NCBI GenBank assembly: GCA_027013095.1
Contig: JALUYI010000014.1
Location: forward strand, 1-64,000
Origin: Paracoccaceae bacterium
Lineage (GTDB): Bacteria > Pseudomonadota > Alphaproteobacteria > Rhodobacterales > Rhodobacteraceae
Direction of reading: 5' to 3'
Length of the DNA stretch: 64,000 nt
Part shown: one piece after another, positions 55,960 to 64,000 of the stretch
Layout of the letters: each line of letters opens with the position of its first letter
How positions within the stretch are numbered: the stretch's first letter is position 1
The notes under the pieces: generated by a model
Databases searched by the model: none
Seen by the model: only the letters and a program-made list of their open reading frames with translations
What the model was told of the DNA's origin: nothing
Program-made: the position numbers and the translations under genes

Positions 55960-56201
55960 GCAGCGAACCGCAGTTTCTGGACCTGAAAAGCTATCGGCGC
56001 AAGCGCATGGTCGAAGTGGCAAAGCTGCTGCCGATCCTTGGCGGGCTTTGCATCCTCTTGCCGCTGCCGTTTCTGTTTGTGGTGCCACTTGACGGCAATG
56101 CAACGGCGTTGGCGCTCTATTTCTTTGCGGTCTGGTTGTTTCTTGTTCTGGCGGCTCTGGTGCTGGCGCGGGTGCTGGGACCGGCGCGCCCAGGGGATTG
56201 A
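55956..56201 (+). CDS. Small two-helix membrane protein
   Basis: 81 residues with a basic N-terminus (LKSYRRKRMVEV) and two hydrophobic segments, ILGGLCILLPLPFLFVVPL and ALALYFFAVWLFLVLAALVLA (both cited in part). It fits the small proteins often encoded next to SLC5-type solute symporters and kinases. It overlaps the response regulator gene by 4 nt and precedes the kinase by 9 nt. Probably a partner of the kinase's transport domain; inference. Confidence 0.65.
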   Translation: MSSEPQFLDLKSYRRKRMVEVAKLLPILGGLCILLPLPFLFVVPLDGNATALALYFFAVWLFLVLAALVLARVLGPARPGD

Positions 56202-56210
56202 CGCGGGCTG

Positions 56211-58904
56211 ATGCTGTCTTTCAATGTCCTTGTTCTGGTTGCCACGCTTTACGTCAGCTTTTTGTTCGCGGTGGCCTTTGGTGCCGATTGGCGGGCGCGG
56301 CGCGGGCAGTTGGGCTGGCTGCGCTCGCCGGTGGTCTATACCCTCAGCCTGTCGATCTACACCACGGCCTGGACCTTTTACGGGGCGGTCGGCTCGGCGG
56401 CGCGCAACGGGCTGGAGTTTCTGGCGATCTATCTGGGGCCAACGCTGGTTTTTGTCGGCTGGTGGTGGTTCCTGCGCAAGCTGGTGCGGGTCGGGCGGGC
56501 CAACCGGATCACCTCGATCGCCGACCTGTTGTCCTCACGCTATGGCAAAAGCGCCTTTCTGGCGGTGATCGTGACGCTGCTGGCGGTGGTCGGGACGACC
56601 CCCTATATCGCGCTGCAACTGCAGTCGGTCTCGCTCAGCTTTTCGGTTTTTGCCGCCGCCGGACATTCGGCTGGCAGCGTGCCCAGCGTCACCGGCACCG
56701 CCTTTTGGCTGGCGGCGGGGCTGGCGGTGTTCACCATCCTGTTCGGCACCCGCAGCCTTGATGTCAATGAGCGCCACCACGGTGTTGTCACCGCCATCGC
56801 GGTCGAGGCGGTGGTCAAGCTGATCGCCCTTCTGTCGGTGGGCGTGTTCGTCGTCTGGGAGGTGGCGTCGGGGCCGTCGGACATTCTGGCGCGCATAGAT
56901 GCCGCCCAGATCGACAGCGCCAGCGCCAGCGGCAGCCGCTGGATTACCCTGTTGATCCTGTCCGGCGCGGCAATTATCTGCCTGCCACGGATGTTTCAGG
57001 TGACGGTGGTAGAGAACTCGGACGAAGGGCATCTGGCCACTGCCAGCTGGGCATTTCCACTATATCTGTTGCTGATGAGCCTGTTCGTTCTGCCGATTGC
57101 TGTGGTTGGTCTGGCCGAGATGCCGACCGGCAGCAACCCCGACCTTTATGTGCTGACCCTGCCGATCGCCCACAAGCGCGAGGCGCTGGCAATGCTGGCC
57201 TTTCTTGGCGGGTTTTCCTCGGCAACCTCGATGGTGATCGTGGCCTCGATTGCGCTGTCAACGATGGTTTCCAACCATATCGTCATGCCGGTCTGGCTGC
57301 GCCTGCGCCGCTCGGGGGCGGAACTGTCGGGGGATGTGCGCAACATCCTGATCCGCTCGCGGCGCATCAGCATTGTTTCGGTGCTGGCGCTGGGCTATGG
57401 CTATTTTCGCTTTACCGGCGGCACCGGGGCGCTGGCCTCGATCGGGCTGATCTCGTTTGCCGGGGTGGTGCAGGTGCTGCCGGCTCTGGTGGGGGGCCTG
57501 TTCTGGCGTGGCGCCACCCGGCGCGGCGCTATCGTCGCGGTGCTGGCGGGCTTTGGGCTGTGGGCCTATACGCTGTTCTTGCCCAGCTTTCAGGGGCGCT
57601 GGCTGATGTCTGTCGAGACGCTGCAGAACGGTCTGTTCGGTTGGACCGCGCTCAAGCCGCAGGCGCTGTTTTACATGCAGGGGATGGACCCCTTGGTGCA
57701 TGCGCTGATCTGGAGCCTCGGGGTCAATGCACTGCTGTTCGTCGGGGTGTCGCTGCTGACCTTTCCCTCGCCCCTTGAGCGGTTGCAGGGGGTGCAATTC
57801 GTCAATGTTTTCGCCCACTCCACCCAGCAGGGCCCGCTGGCGCCGATGAGCGTTGCCGCCGACGATTTGCTGATCATGGCGCAGCGGATCATGGGCCACA
57901 GCACCGCCTTGAAATTGTTTCGTGCCGCCGCGCGGGGGCAGGGCAAGGGGGCGGACGCGATGCCTGACCCGACGCATGAATTCGTCGCCGCGCTTGAGCG
58001 TGAACTGGCCGGGACCGTGGGCGCGGCCACCGCCCACGCCATGGTCGGCCAGTTGACCGGCGGCGCCATTCTGTCGGTCGAGGACCTGATCGCGGTGGCC
58101 GACGAGACGGCGCAGATCATGGAACATTCCGTGCAGCTTGAGGCAAACTCGCGTGAGCTGGCCCGCACCGCGCGTCAATTGCAGGCGGCGAACGAAAAAC
58201 TGACCAACCTCAGCATTCAAAAGGACAGCTTTCTCAGCCAGATCAGCCATGAATTGCGCACCCCCATGACCTCGATCCGCGCCTTTGCCGAGATCTTGCG
58301 CGAAAGCGACGGGCTGAGCGCGGCGCAGTTGCGAAAATATTCAAATATCATTCTGGAAGAGAGCATCCGTCTGACCCGGCTCTTGGACGAGATTCTGGAC
58401 CTCAGCGTGCTCGAAAACCGGCAAGTCGCCCTGCAAAAGACCTCTGGCGTTCTTTGCGACGTGATCGAGCGCGCCATCGTTGCCTCGCGTGCCGCACCAC
58501 ATGCCCGGGCGCTTGAAATCCGCCGTGCGCCCGAGGCCGAGGATATCGCGCTGACCACGGATCTTGACCGCCTGTCGCAGGTGTTCATCAACCTGATCAG
58601 CAATGCGCGCAAATATTGCCAGAACCCAAAGCCGGTTCTGCGGATCGAGCCGCGACGAAACGGCGATCTGCTGGAGGTTGATTTCATTGACAACGGCGCG
58701 GGGATCGACGAGCAGCACCGCTCGATCGTGTTTGAGAAATTCGCCCGCCTTTCTGACGCCTCGGCCGCGGGCAGTGCCGGGCTGGGGCTGGCGATTTGCC
58801 GCGAGATCATGCGCAATCTTGGGGGCTCGATTGAATATGTGCCGGGGTATAACGGCGCGGCCTTTCGCGTCAGCCTGCCGCTTGGCACCCGCGCCGCAGG
58901 GTGA
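56211..58904 (+). CDS. SLC5-type transporter-histidine kinase (CbrA/CrbS-like)
   Basis: 897 residues. The N-terminal 500 or so residues are a multi-helix sodium/solute symporter-like domain (WTFYGAVGSAARNG, ADLLSSRYGKSAFLAV, RHHGVVTAIAVEA-like ERHHGVV). A linker is followed by the HisKA box FLSQISHELRTPMTSIR with His680, then N box NLISNARKYC, G1 DNGAGID and G2 GSAGLGLAICREIM. This architecture senses or takes up carboxylates and controls acs genes in CrbS systems. Genes around it (acsA, ScfR-type regulator, receiver) favour an acetate signal. No PAS domain is evident. Confidence 0.85.
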   Translation: MLSFNVLVLVATLYVSFLFAVAFGADWRARRGQLGWLRSPVVYTLSLSIYTTAWTFYGAVGSAARNGLEFLAIYLGPTLVFVGWWWFLRKLVRVGRANRITSIADLLSSRYGKSAFLAVIVTLLAVVGTTPYIALQLQSVSLSFSVFAAAGHSAGSVPSVTGTAFWLAAGLAVFTILFGTRSLDVNERHHGVVTAIAVEAVVKLIALLSVGVFVVWEVASGPSDILARIDAAQIDSASASGSRWITLLILSGAAIICLPRMFQVTVVENSDEGHLATASWAFPLYLLLMSLFVLPIAVVGLAEMPTGSNPDLYVLTLPIAHKREALAMLAFLGGFSSATSMVIVASIALSTMVSNHIVMPVWLRLRRSGAELSGDVRNILIRSRRISIVSVLALGYGYFRFTGGTGALASIGLISFAGVVQVLPALVGGLFWRGATRRGAIVAVLAGFGLWAYTLFLPSFQGRWLMSVETLQNGLFGWTALKPQALFYMQGMDPLVHALIWSLGVNALLFVGVSLLTFPSPLERLQGVQFVNVFAHSTQQGPLAPMSVAADDLLIMAQRIMGHSTALKLFRAAARGQGKGADAMPDPTHEFVAALERELAGTVGAATAHAMVGQLTGGAILSVEDLIAVADETAQIMEHSVQLEANSRELARTARQLQAANEKLTNLSIQKDSFLSQISHELRTPMTSIRAFAEILRESDGLSAAQLRKYSNIILEESIRLTRLLDEILDLSVLENRQVALQKTSGVLCDVIERAIVASRAAPHARALEIRRAPEAEDIALTTDLDRLSQVFINLISNARKYCQNPKPVLRIEPRRNGDLLEVDFIDNGAGIDEQHRSIVFEKFARLSDASAAGSAGLGLAICREIMRNLGGSIEYVPGYNGAAFRVSLPLGTRAAG

Positions 58905-59000
58905 AATTGCCGAGAAAATCGTGCTGCGGTAAGATTTTCTAAAGAAACCGGCCCTAGGCTTGACGTGAGAATACGTGTCCGTGGATTTGTTGGGAGAGCC

Positions 59001-60044
59001 ATGACCACCGGGGCTGACGTCTTGCGAAAGATTATCACCGCACACGCCGGCACCGGGCCGGCGGGGGGCTGCGGAATCGAGGTTGCGTTTGATCTGGCCG
59101 TGGGCCAAGCCACCCGGACCCTGTTTGAGGCCGAGGGGGCCGCGCTTGAAATCGGCGCCGAGATCGTCGATCGCCCGACGCTGTTGGCGCGCGCGCCGGA
59201 TCCGGCCCTGTTGATGCCTCTGGACATGGTCGGTGGGCGAATCGGCATCTTGTGGTTCGATCCGGTGCTGGTGAACGCGGTGATCGAAATGGTGACCGAC
59301 TCACCTGACAATCTGGTTTTTGCCGATATTCGCGTGCCAACGCTGATCGACGCGACGCTCTGCCGGGGGTTTGCCGCCAATCTTCTGGAGCGTCTGGAGG
59401 CGGTGCTGGAGGAATCGGCGGGCTATCCGGTTTTGCCCCGGATGCCGGTCTCGCGGCACGAAACCGAAATGGCCCGGCTGGAATATACGCTGGAGGATCA
59501 GCCCCATCGGCTGGTGACGGCACGGGTGGAATTCAAGGACGGCGTGCGCGGCGGGGACATGGCCTTGGCAATCCCCAGTGACCTCTGGACGCTGCGGGAC
59601 CCGCAGGGCTCGGGCAATGCGTTTTCCCAACAGTTGGCGCAGAATGTCGGTCAGGCGCCGATGCGCTTGCGCGGCGAACTGCAGCTGGTGTCGATGCCGG
59701 TTCTGCGTGCGATTCGCCTGAAACCCGGCGACATCATTGAAATCTCGCGCGCGTCCCTGTCTGATGTGCGCCTGCTGACTGCCGAGGGCGTGTGCCTGTT
59801 TCACGGACGCGTCGGCCAAAAGGACGGGGTCAAGGCGATCTCTCTGACCCGTGGTGGACGCGGTATTGATCTGCCTCGGACTACAGCGGAGACCGGCGAG
59901 GCGGGCCTGAATGAGGAGGTCCTGAATGAACCAGGTTTGAATGAGTCGGGCGACATCTTGCAATGCGAGCCGCCGCCGGAGCTGCCACCCGGTCTGCCCG
60001 AAAGGGCAGGGGACGGCGTGCCGGGCATCGTCGGGTCCGTTTGA
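59001..60044 (+). CDS. FliM/FliN-type (SpoA) switch-like protein
   Basis: About 347 residues from the ATG at 59001 with GGAGAG just upstream. The middle region (LDMVGGRIGILWFDPVLVNAVIEMVTD and FAANLLERLEAVLEE, both cited in part) resembles the FliM middle domain, and LRGELQLVSMPVLRAIRLKPGDIIEI (cited in part) is a SpoA domain at about residues 220-245. The N-terminal CheY-binding DILSQxEID peptide of canonical FliM is missing, and a poor-complexity tail rich in E, L, P follows. It converges with fliG. Likely part of the flagellar C-ring, possibly a divergent FliM. Confidence 0.7.
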   Translation: MTTGADVLRKIITAHAGTGPAGGCGIEVAFDLAVGQATRTLFEAEGAALEIGAEIVDRPTLLARAPDPALLMPLDMVGGRIGILWFDPVLVNAVIEMVTDSPDNLVFADIRVPTLIDATLCRGFAANLLERLEAVLEESAGYPVLPRMPVSRHETEMARLEYTLEDQPHRLVTARVEFKDGVRGGDMALAIPSDLWTLRDPQGSGNAFSQQLAQNVGQAPMRLRGELQLVSMPVLRAIRLKPGDIIEISRASLSDVRLLTAEGVCLFHGRVGQKDGVKAISLTRGGRGIDLPRTTAETGEAGLNEEVLNEPGLNESGDILQCEPPPELPPGLPERAGDGVPGIVGSV

Positions 60045-60160
60045 GGGTGCGAATTTTTGTCACGACAAGGGACGGTCGCCGCACGCTCGGCGGATTTCTG
60101 GGTGTTTGTCGCGGCTGTGCCCCGGGTGATCCGGTCGGGCATGATCATGCCCCGCGATAA

Positions 60161-61309
60161 TCACGTCTCGGGGGTGATTAGGGTGATTTCGCCGGTGTCC
60201 TCCAGCGTGCGAATGGCCACGATCACCGCGTTCATCGCCTTGTCACCGTCCTTTTGGCCGACCTCACCCACTTCACTGACCGAATCGCGCAGCTGTTCGC
60301 TCAGACGTTTTGAAAGGTTGCCAAGGATGAATTCAACGCTGTCCTTGTAGATGACCTGTGCGGCGGCCAGCGCCTTGACCATGGTGTCATTGTCAACCTC
60401 GCGCACCATTTTGGGAATGTCCTTGATCTCCAGTCGGTCGGGGATGTCGGCAAAGGTGAACATCGTCTGGCGAATTTTCTCGGCCGCGGCCGCGTCCTCG
60501 CGCTCAAGAGCGTTCAGCAGGCTTTCGCGGCGCGGTCCGGGCGTGTAGTTCAGGATCGACGCGACCCGCTCGGTCGGTGCGCCGGGCAGGGCGCTTCGGC
60601 TGTCCGTGCCGGTTGTCAACGTGACCAGCGCATCGCCGATCTGACGCAGGCGGGCTGCCGTGAGATCGCCGATATTTACCGCTGCTGTCGAGACCGCAAG
60701 CGCCCGATCGTCGTCCATCGTGTCGAGGAGTTCAGCGGCGGTGGTCGCGGGCAGTTTGGCCAGAACGATTGACGTTACCAGCGGCGTTTGCGTCGCCAGA
60801 AGCTCCTGCAGCAGATCTAGAGGCAGCGACTGGATATGGGGCCACGCATCCGCCGGAGGTTCGGGCGGTTTGGTTTGCAGGATGGTTTCCTTGAGGTCCG
60901 GGCTGATTTCGTCGCCAAGGGTTTCTATCGCACCCTCCAGACCGGGATCAAAGCGCAGGCCGGGATGTTGCAGGGCCTCCAGAAAATCTGCCATGACCGC
61001 AAGGATCGTCTGTTCGTGAACATAGTGCAGTCCGGCCAGCGCCCGTACCAGTTTGACCGTGTCCTGTGACTGGAATCCGTTCAGTGACAGGGGCAGGTCC
61101 CCCTGCTGCATAAGGCGCACGATGACCGCGGCCTTCTGATCCGGGCTGAGGGTTCTATCGGGGGTCGCGCGGTTCCGGTGAGTGGCCGCAATGGCCCGCT
61201 CCAGCGGGTCCGTGCCACCTGCGCCATCGTTAATCCCCGCGTCCCGCGCCGCGGCCAAGCCCTGTTCCTCGGCCAGCGCCAATGCGCCGGTGCCTTGTCG
61301 TTGTCCCAC
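60161..61309 (-). CDS. fliG: Flagellar motor switch protein FliG
   Basis: 382 residues. The C-terminal third is typical: FTFADIPDRLEIKDIPKMVREVDNDTMVKAL (cited in part) for the torque helix, then FILGNLSKRLSEQLRDSV and the closing NAVIVAIRTLEDTGEI. The middle domain motif EHP-QTIA is altered (ATQTPLVTSIVLAKL). The first 45 residues are a low-complexity, Gly/Ala-rich leader not present in most FliG. It forms the rotor ring with FliM and MotA stator contacts. It converges with the FliM-like gene; other flagellar genes are not in the window. Confidence 0.82.
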   Translation of the reverse strand: MGQRQGTGALALAEEQGLAAARDAGINDGAGGTDPLERAIAATHRNRATPDRTLSPDQKAAVIVRLMQQGDLPLSLNGFQSQDTVKLVRALAGLHYVHEQTILAVMADFLEALQHPGLRFDPGLEGAIETLGDEISPDLKETILQTKPPEPPADAWPHIQSLPLDLLQELLATQTPLVTSIVLAKLPATTAAELLDTMDDDRALAVSTAAVNIGDLTAARLRQIGDALVTLTTGTDSRSALPGAPTERVASILNYTPGPRRESLLNALEREDAAAAEKIRQTMFTFADIPDRLEIKDIPKMVREVDNDTMVKALAAAQVIYKDSVEFILGNLSKRLSEQLRDSVSEVGEVGQKDGDKAMNAVIVAIRTLEDTGEITLITPET

Positions 61310-61439
61310 CTTGCGTGTCCTTCATCTGTTCCCCGCCACAGGTTAGCGTCCGAATTTTAAAAAACCCTTACCCCAAGCGAAAACGCGGCGGCAAAAAGCC
61401 CATTGCAGGGGCGCGGAGGCGGTGCCAGACTGGCGGGCG

Positions 61440-62183
61440 ATGGACATTGCACCCGCATCAAACAGGCGTGAGCCGCCCGAAATCAGACTTGCCGGAGACA
61501 TGGGCCTTTTGGTCGTGTTCGGTCAGATTTATGACCCGGCGATCAATGCCGCGGCGCTGGCCTTTGATCGTGCGCTGAGGGCGGATTTGCCGGATGGAGT
61601 GATCGAGACGGTGCCCACCTTCCGCTCGGTTCTGGTGCGCTTTGACCCGCTGGAAATTTCATGCCCGCGCCTTGAAGGGCATTTGCAAGAGCTGCTGGCG
61701 CGGCAAGACTGGTTGCAGGCCGAGCCGGATGACGCCGCGCAGCATTGGGTGTTGCCCTGTGTTTACGGTGGCGCGCGCGGCCCGGATCTGGGCAAGGTTG
61801 CCGACCTCATGGGGCGGCGCGAAGATCAGGTGGTGGCGGCCCATGCGGCGGTTGAATTGCGCGTGGCAATGCTGGGGTTTTCGCCCGGTCTGGCCTATCT
61901 GGGGCAGTTGCCCGAGGCATGGAATCTTGCCCGCCGGAGCACCTTGACCCCCGAGGTTCCGGCGGGCTCGGTTCTGGTGGCGGTGCGCCAGACGGTGCTG
62001 CCTGCAACCCCGATCCCGACCGGCTGGCACGCCATCGGGCAGACCCCGTTTCGGGCCTTTGTTCCGGCCCATCGCCGCCCGTTCTTGTTGGCCCCCGGAG
62101 ACCGCCTGCGATTCGAGCCGGTGGCGGAACCGTGCTATGCCGCCTTTGATCAGGCCGATTTTTTGCGAAAGAGCGGCGGATGA
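61440..62183 (+). CDS. pxpB: 5-oxoprolinase subunit PxpB (KipI-like)
   Basis: About 247 residues. The PxpB/KipI family is recognised by RLAGDMGLLVVFG, ETVPTFRSVLVRFDPL and YGGARGPDLGKVADLMG (cited in part), VELRVAMLGFSPGLAYLGQLP, then TLTPEVPAGSVLVAV and GWHAIGQTPFRAF. With PxpA and PxpC it forms the ATP-dependent 5-oxoprolinase. The start is uncertain: ATG at 61440 or GTG at 61422. It overlaps pxpC by 4 nt (ATGA). Confidence 0.9.
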   Translation: MDIAPASNRREPPEIRLAGDMGLLVVFGQIYDPAINAAALAFDRALRADLPDGVIETVPTFRSVLVRFDPLEISCPRLEGHLQELLARQDWLQAEPDDAAQHWVLPCVYGGARGPDLGKVADLMGRREDQVVAAHAAVELRVAMLGFSPGLAYLGQLPEAWNLARRSTLTPEVPAGSVLVAVRQTVLPATPIPTGWHAIGQTPFRAFVPAHRRPFLLAPGDRLRFEPVAEPCYAAFDQADFLRKSGG

Positions 62184-63211
62184 GCGGGCTGGAGATCCTG
62201 TCGATTGCGGCCAATGCCACCATTCAGGACGCCGGGCGCCCGGGCTTTCTGCGCTACGGGCTGAGTGCGGGGGGGGCTGTGGACCCGTATGCGCTGGCCG
62301 AGGGGCAGGCGTTGCTGGGCAATGCGCCCGATGATGCAGCGCTGGAATTTGCCGGGGCTGGCGGGAGGTTTCTGGCGCGCTCGGATGTCTGGCTGGCGAC
62401 CTCGGGGGCCGAGATGACGCTGACGGTCAATGGTGACGCGCGCCCTTGGCGACAGAGCTTTGGCCTGCGGGCGGGGGATGAGTTGCGCCTCGGCCCGCCG
62501 CAGACCGGCGTTTATGCCTATCTTCACGTGGCCGGCGGGTTTCAGACCGAGCAGGTTTTGGGGTCACGCTCGACCCATCTGCGGGCCGGTCTGGGGACGG
62601 TGCCTCGCCCCGGGATCGTGCTGCCGTTTCGGGCCGATCTGCCCCATTCGCAACAGCCCCTGAAGCTGCCGCGCCCCGGCAGTTTCTCGCGTCGGTGTTT
62701 TCGGGTCCTGCCGGCGCCGCAGGCCGATCTGTTTTCCGCAGAAACGCGGCAGCGGTTTTTGGCGCAGGAGTTTCGCATCGGTCAGATGCGGGACCGCATG
62801 GGGATGCGTCTTGAGGTCGAGGGGAGCGCTGCATTTCAGGCCGAAACGGGGCTGAGTATCGCGTCGGATGCAACCAACCTTGGTGATGTGCAGATCACCG
62901 GGGACGGAACGCCCGTGGTCTTGCTGGTCGAGCGTGGATCGGCCGGGGGGTATCCGCGTCTGGTGACGGTGATTAGCGCTGATCTGGCGGCGTTGGCGCA
63001 GGTGCCCAGCGGCGAATTGATCCGCTTTCAGGAAATCTCGCGCGACGATGCGGTTGTTGAACTGCGAAAATACCGGCGCGAAATCAATACATTAAAAGAT
63101 CTGGTTCAGCCCGTTTTTCGAGACCCGCATCAAATCAGCGGGCTGTCGGGGATGAACCTGATTGGCGGGGTGATCCGCGGAGATGAGGAGGACAACCATG
63201 ACGACGATTGA
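62180..63211 (+). CDS. pxpC: 5-oxoprolinase subunit PxpC (KipA-like)
   Basis: 343 residues of the biotin-dependent carboxylase-like/KipA family: NATIQDAGRPGFLRYGLSAGGAVDPYAL (cited in part) is the signature start, GNAPDDAALEF follows, VRLRAG-like HLRAGLGT and VVLLVERGSAGGYPRLVTVISADLAALAQ (cited in part) close the domain. It is the second subunit of 5-oxoprolinase. Its last 14 nt overlap pxpA. Confidence 0.92.
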   Translation: MSGLEILSIAANATIQDAGRPGFLRYGLSAGGAVDPYALAEGQALLGNAPDDAALEFAGAGGRFLARSDVWLATSGAEMTLTVNGDARPWRQSFGLRAGDELRLGPPQTGVYAYLHVAGGFQTEQVLGSRSTHLRAGLGTVPRPGIVLPFRADLPHSQQPLKLPRPGSFSRRCFRVLPAPQADLFSAETRQRFLAQEFRIGQMRDRMGMRLEVEGSAAFQAETGLSIASDATNLGDVQITGDGTPVVLLVERGSAGGYPRLVTVISADLAALAQVPSGELIRFQEISRDDAVVELRKYRREINTLKDLVQPVFRDPHQISGLSGMNLIGGVIRGDEEDNHDDD

Positions 63212-63959
63212 TTTCAACGCCGACCTCGGCGAAAGTTTCGGGGCTTGGCGGTTGGGCGATGACGCGGCGATGCTGGAGCTTGTGACCTCGGCCAATGTGG
63301 CCTGCGGTTTTCATGCCGGCGACCCTCTGGAGATGTCGCGGGTGGTTGCGCTTTGCGCGCAAAAAGGGGTCGGGATCGGGGCGCATCCCGGCTTTGACGA
63401 TTTGGCCGGTTTCGGGCGGCGGCAGATCATTGGCCTGTCCGGGGCCGAGCTGGGGGCCATGGTCCTTTATCAAATTGGTGCCTTGCAAGCGATTGCCAAG
63501 GCCGCCGGGTTGCGGGTCGGCCATGTCAAGCTGCACGGGGCGCTCTCCAACATGTGTATGCGGGACCGCGCCATGGCCGATGCGATTATGGGGGCGGTGC
63601 ACGATCTGGATCCGCAGCTGGCGATTCTGGCGGTGGCGGGAACCGAGATCGAACGTGCAGCACTGGCCCAAGGCAGCCCGATCGTGCGCGAGGTGTTCGC
63701 CGACCGGGCCTACGACGATCAGGGGATGCTGGTTGCACGCGACAAGCCCGGCGCGGTGATCCATGACCCTGAGCTGGCGGCTGAAAACATCCTGCGCATG
63801 GTTGAAGAGCAGGCGATCACCTCGCAAAACGGTGCCAGGATCCCGGTTCACCCCGAGAGCATCTGCGTGCATGGCGACGGCGCGTCGGCAGTGGCCTTGG
63901 CCCGGAGGGTGCGGGCGCGTCTTGAAGCGGCGGGGATCAGGATTTCGCGCTGGACATGA
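63198..63959 (+). CDS. pxpA: 5-oxoprolinase subunit PxpA (LamB/YcsF family)
   Basis: 253 residues. The family starts IDFNADLGESFGAW, then TSANVACGFHAGDP, IGAHPGFDDLAGFGRR, VKLHGALSN and REVFADRAYDDQG. The ATG at 63198 has GAGGAGG 5-6 nt upstream and is preferred over an ATG at 63183. It hydrolyses ATP to open 5-oxoproline with PxpB and PxpC. The next gene starts in its stop (ATGA). Confidence 0.93.
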   Translation: MTTIDFNADLGESFGAWRLGDDAAMLELVTSANVACGFHAGDPLEMSRVVALCAQKGVGIGAHPGFDDLAGFGRRQIIGLSGAELGAMVLYQIGALQAIAKAAGLRVGHVKLHGALSNMCMRDRAMADAIMGAVHDLDPQLAILAVAGTEIERAALAQGSPIVREVFADRAYDDQGMLVARDKPGAVIHDPELAAENILRMVEEQAITSQNGARIPVHPESICVHGDGASAVALARRVRARLEAAGIRISRWT

Positions 63960-64000
63960 CAGCGCCACACCCCGAAGCGCAAGCGATCCGGGGGAATGAG
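63956..64000 (+). CDS. Start of an unidentified gene coupled to pxpA
   Basis: An ATG at 63956 overlaps the pxpA stop as ATGA and stays open to the window end, giving MTAPHPEAQAIRGNE. Only 15 residues are visible. The coupling shows it belongs to the pxp operon; its product cannot be named from this fragment. Confidence 0.5.
   Translation, partial: MTAPHPEAQAIRGNE

Overview
The window looks like a chromosomal segment of a Rhodobacterales (Roseobacter/Rhodobacter-type) alphaproteobacterium. Four features support this: a circularly permuted two-piece tmRNA gene next to an alpha-type sspB; an L21 protein with a lysine/alanine-rich, helix-hairpin-helix C-terminal extension; an IscR that lacks the classical cysteine triad; and high G+C housekeeping genes with typical alphaproteobacterial neighbours.

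Positions 1-9479 form an accessory region of visibly lower G+C than the rest. It lies directly downstream of the 3' end of a tRNA-Ser(CGA) gene (9480-9569, minus strand). Its core is one tightly packed eight-gene minus-strand operon (7683 down to 287): NagA-like amidohydrolase, NDP-kinase-like fusion protein, class III aminotransferase, PurN-like formyltransferase, thymidylate-kinase-like P-loop kinase, gamma-glutamylamine-cyclotransferase-like protein, nucleotidyltransferase-fold protein and MFS exporter. Five of the seven junctions are ATGA overlaps. Enzyme folds that normally serve central metabolism appear here as divergent copies behind one promoter and end in an exporter. I read this as a probable undescribed small-molecule (nucleotide-like) biosynthesis and export cluster. 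An IS110-family remnant separates it from the tRNA.

From 9.6 to 31.4 kb the sequence is core genome: a TPR-sulfotransferase; rplU-rpmA-GNAT-obgE-proB-proA; an iscR-led suf operon (cysteine desulfurase, sufB, sufC, sufD, three YIP1-type membrane proteins, sufS); tRNA-Arg(CCG) and tRNA-Leu(CAA); a stand-alone NAD(P)HX dehydratase; glnB-glnA; and a PhoR-like kinase. From 31.7 to 38.7 kb come a small secreted protein, thyX, a glyoxalase-FMO pair, the permuted ssrA, sspB, a PmtA-like methyltransferase, fumC and two very small overlapping genes.

From 38.7 to 46.5 kb is a polyamine locus: a PuuB-like oxidase and a putrescine-type aminotransferase on the minus strand, a GntR regulator, and a PotFGHI-type ABC transporter on the plus strand. 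TTTGATCAAA-type palindromes sit in front of both arms. From 46.6 to 58.9 kb is what looks like an acetate/short-chain acid locus: acsA behind a five-gene HAAT-type ABC transporter, divergent from a RamB/ScfR-type regulator, followed by a receiver-only response regulator, a small membrane protein and an SLC5-histidine kinase. Two GTAA-N6-TTAC palindromes spaced 32 bp apart lie between the divergent units. The window ends with an unusual FliM-like protein, FliG, and the 5-oxoprolinase genes pxpB-pxpC-pxpA, with a further gene starting at 63956.

All assignments come from reading motifs and context. No database search was possible.
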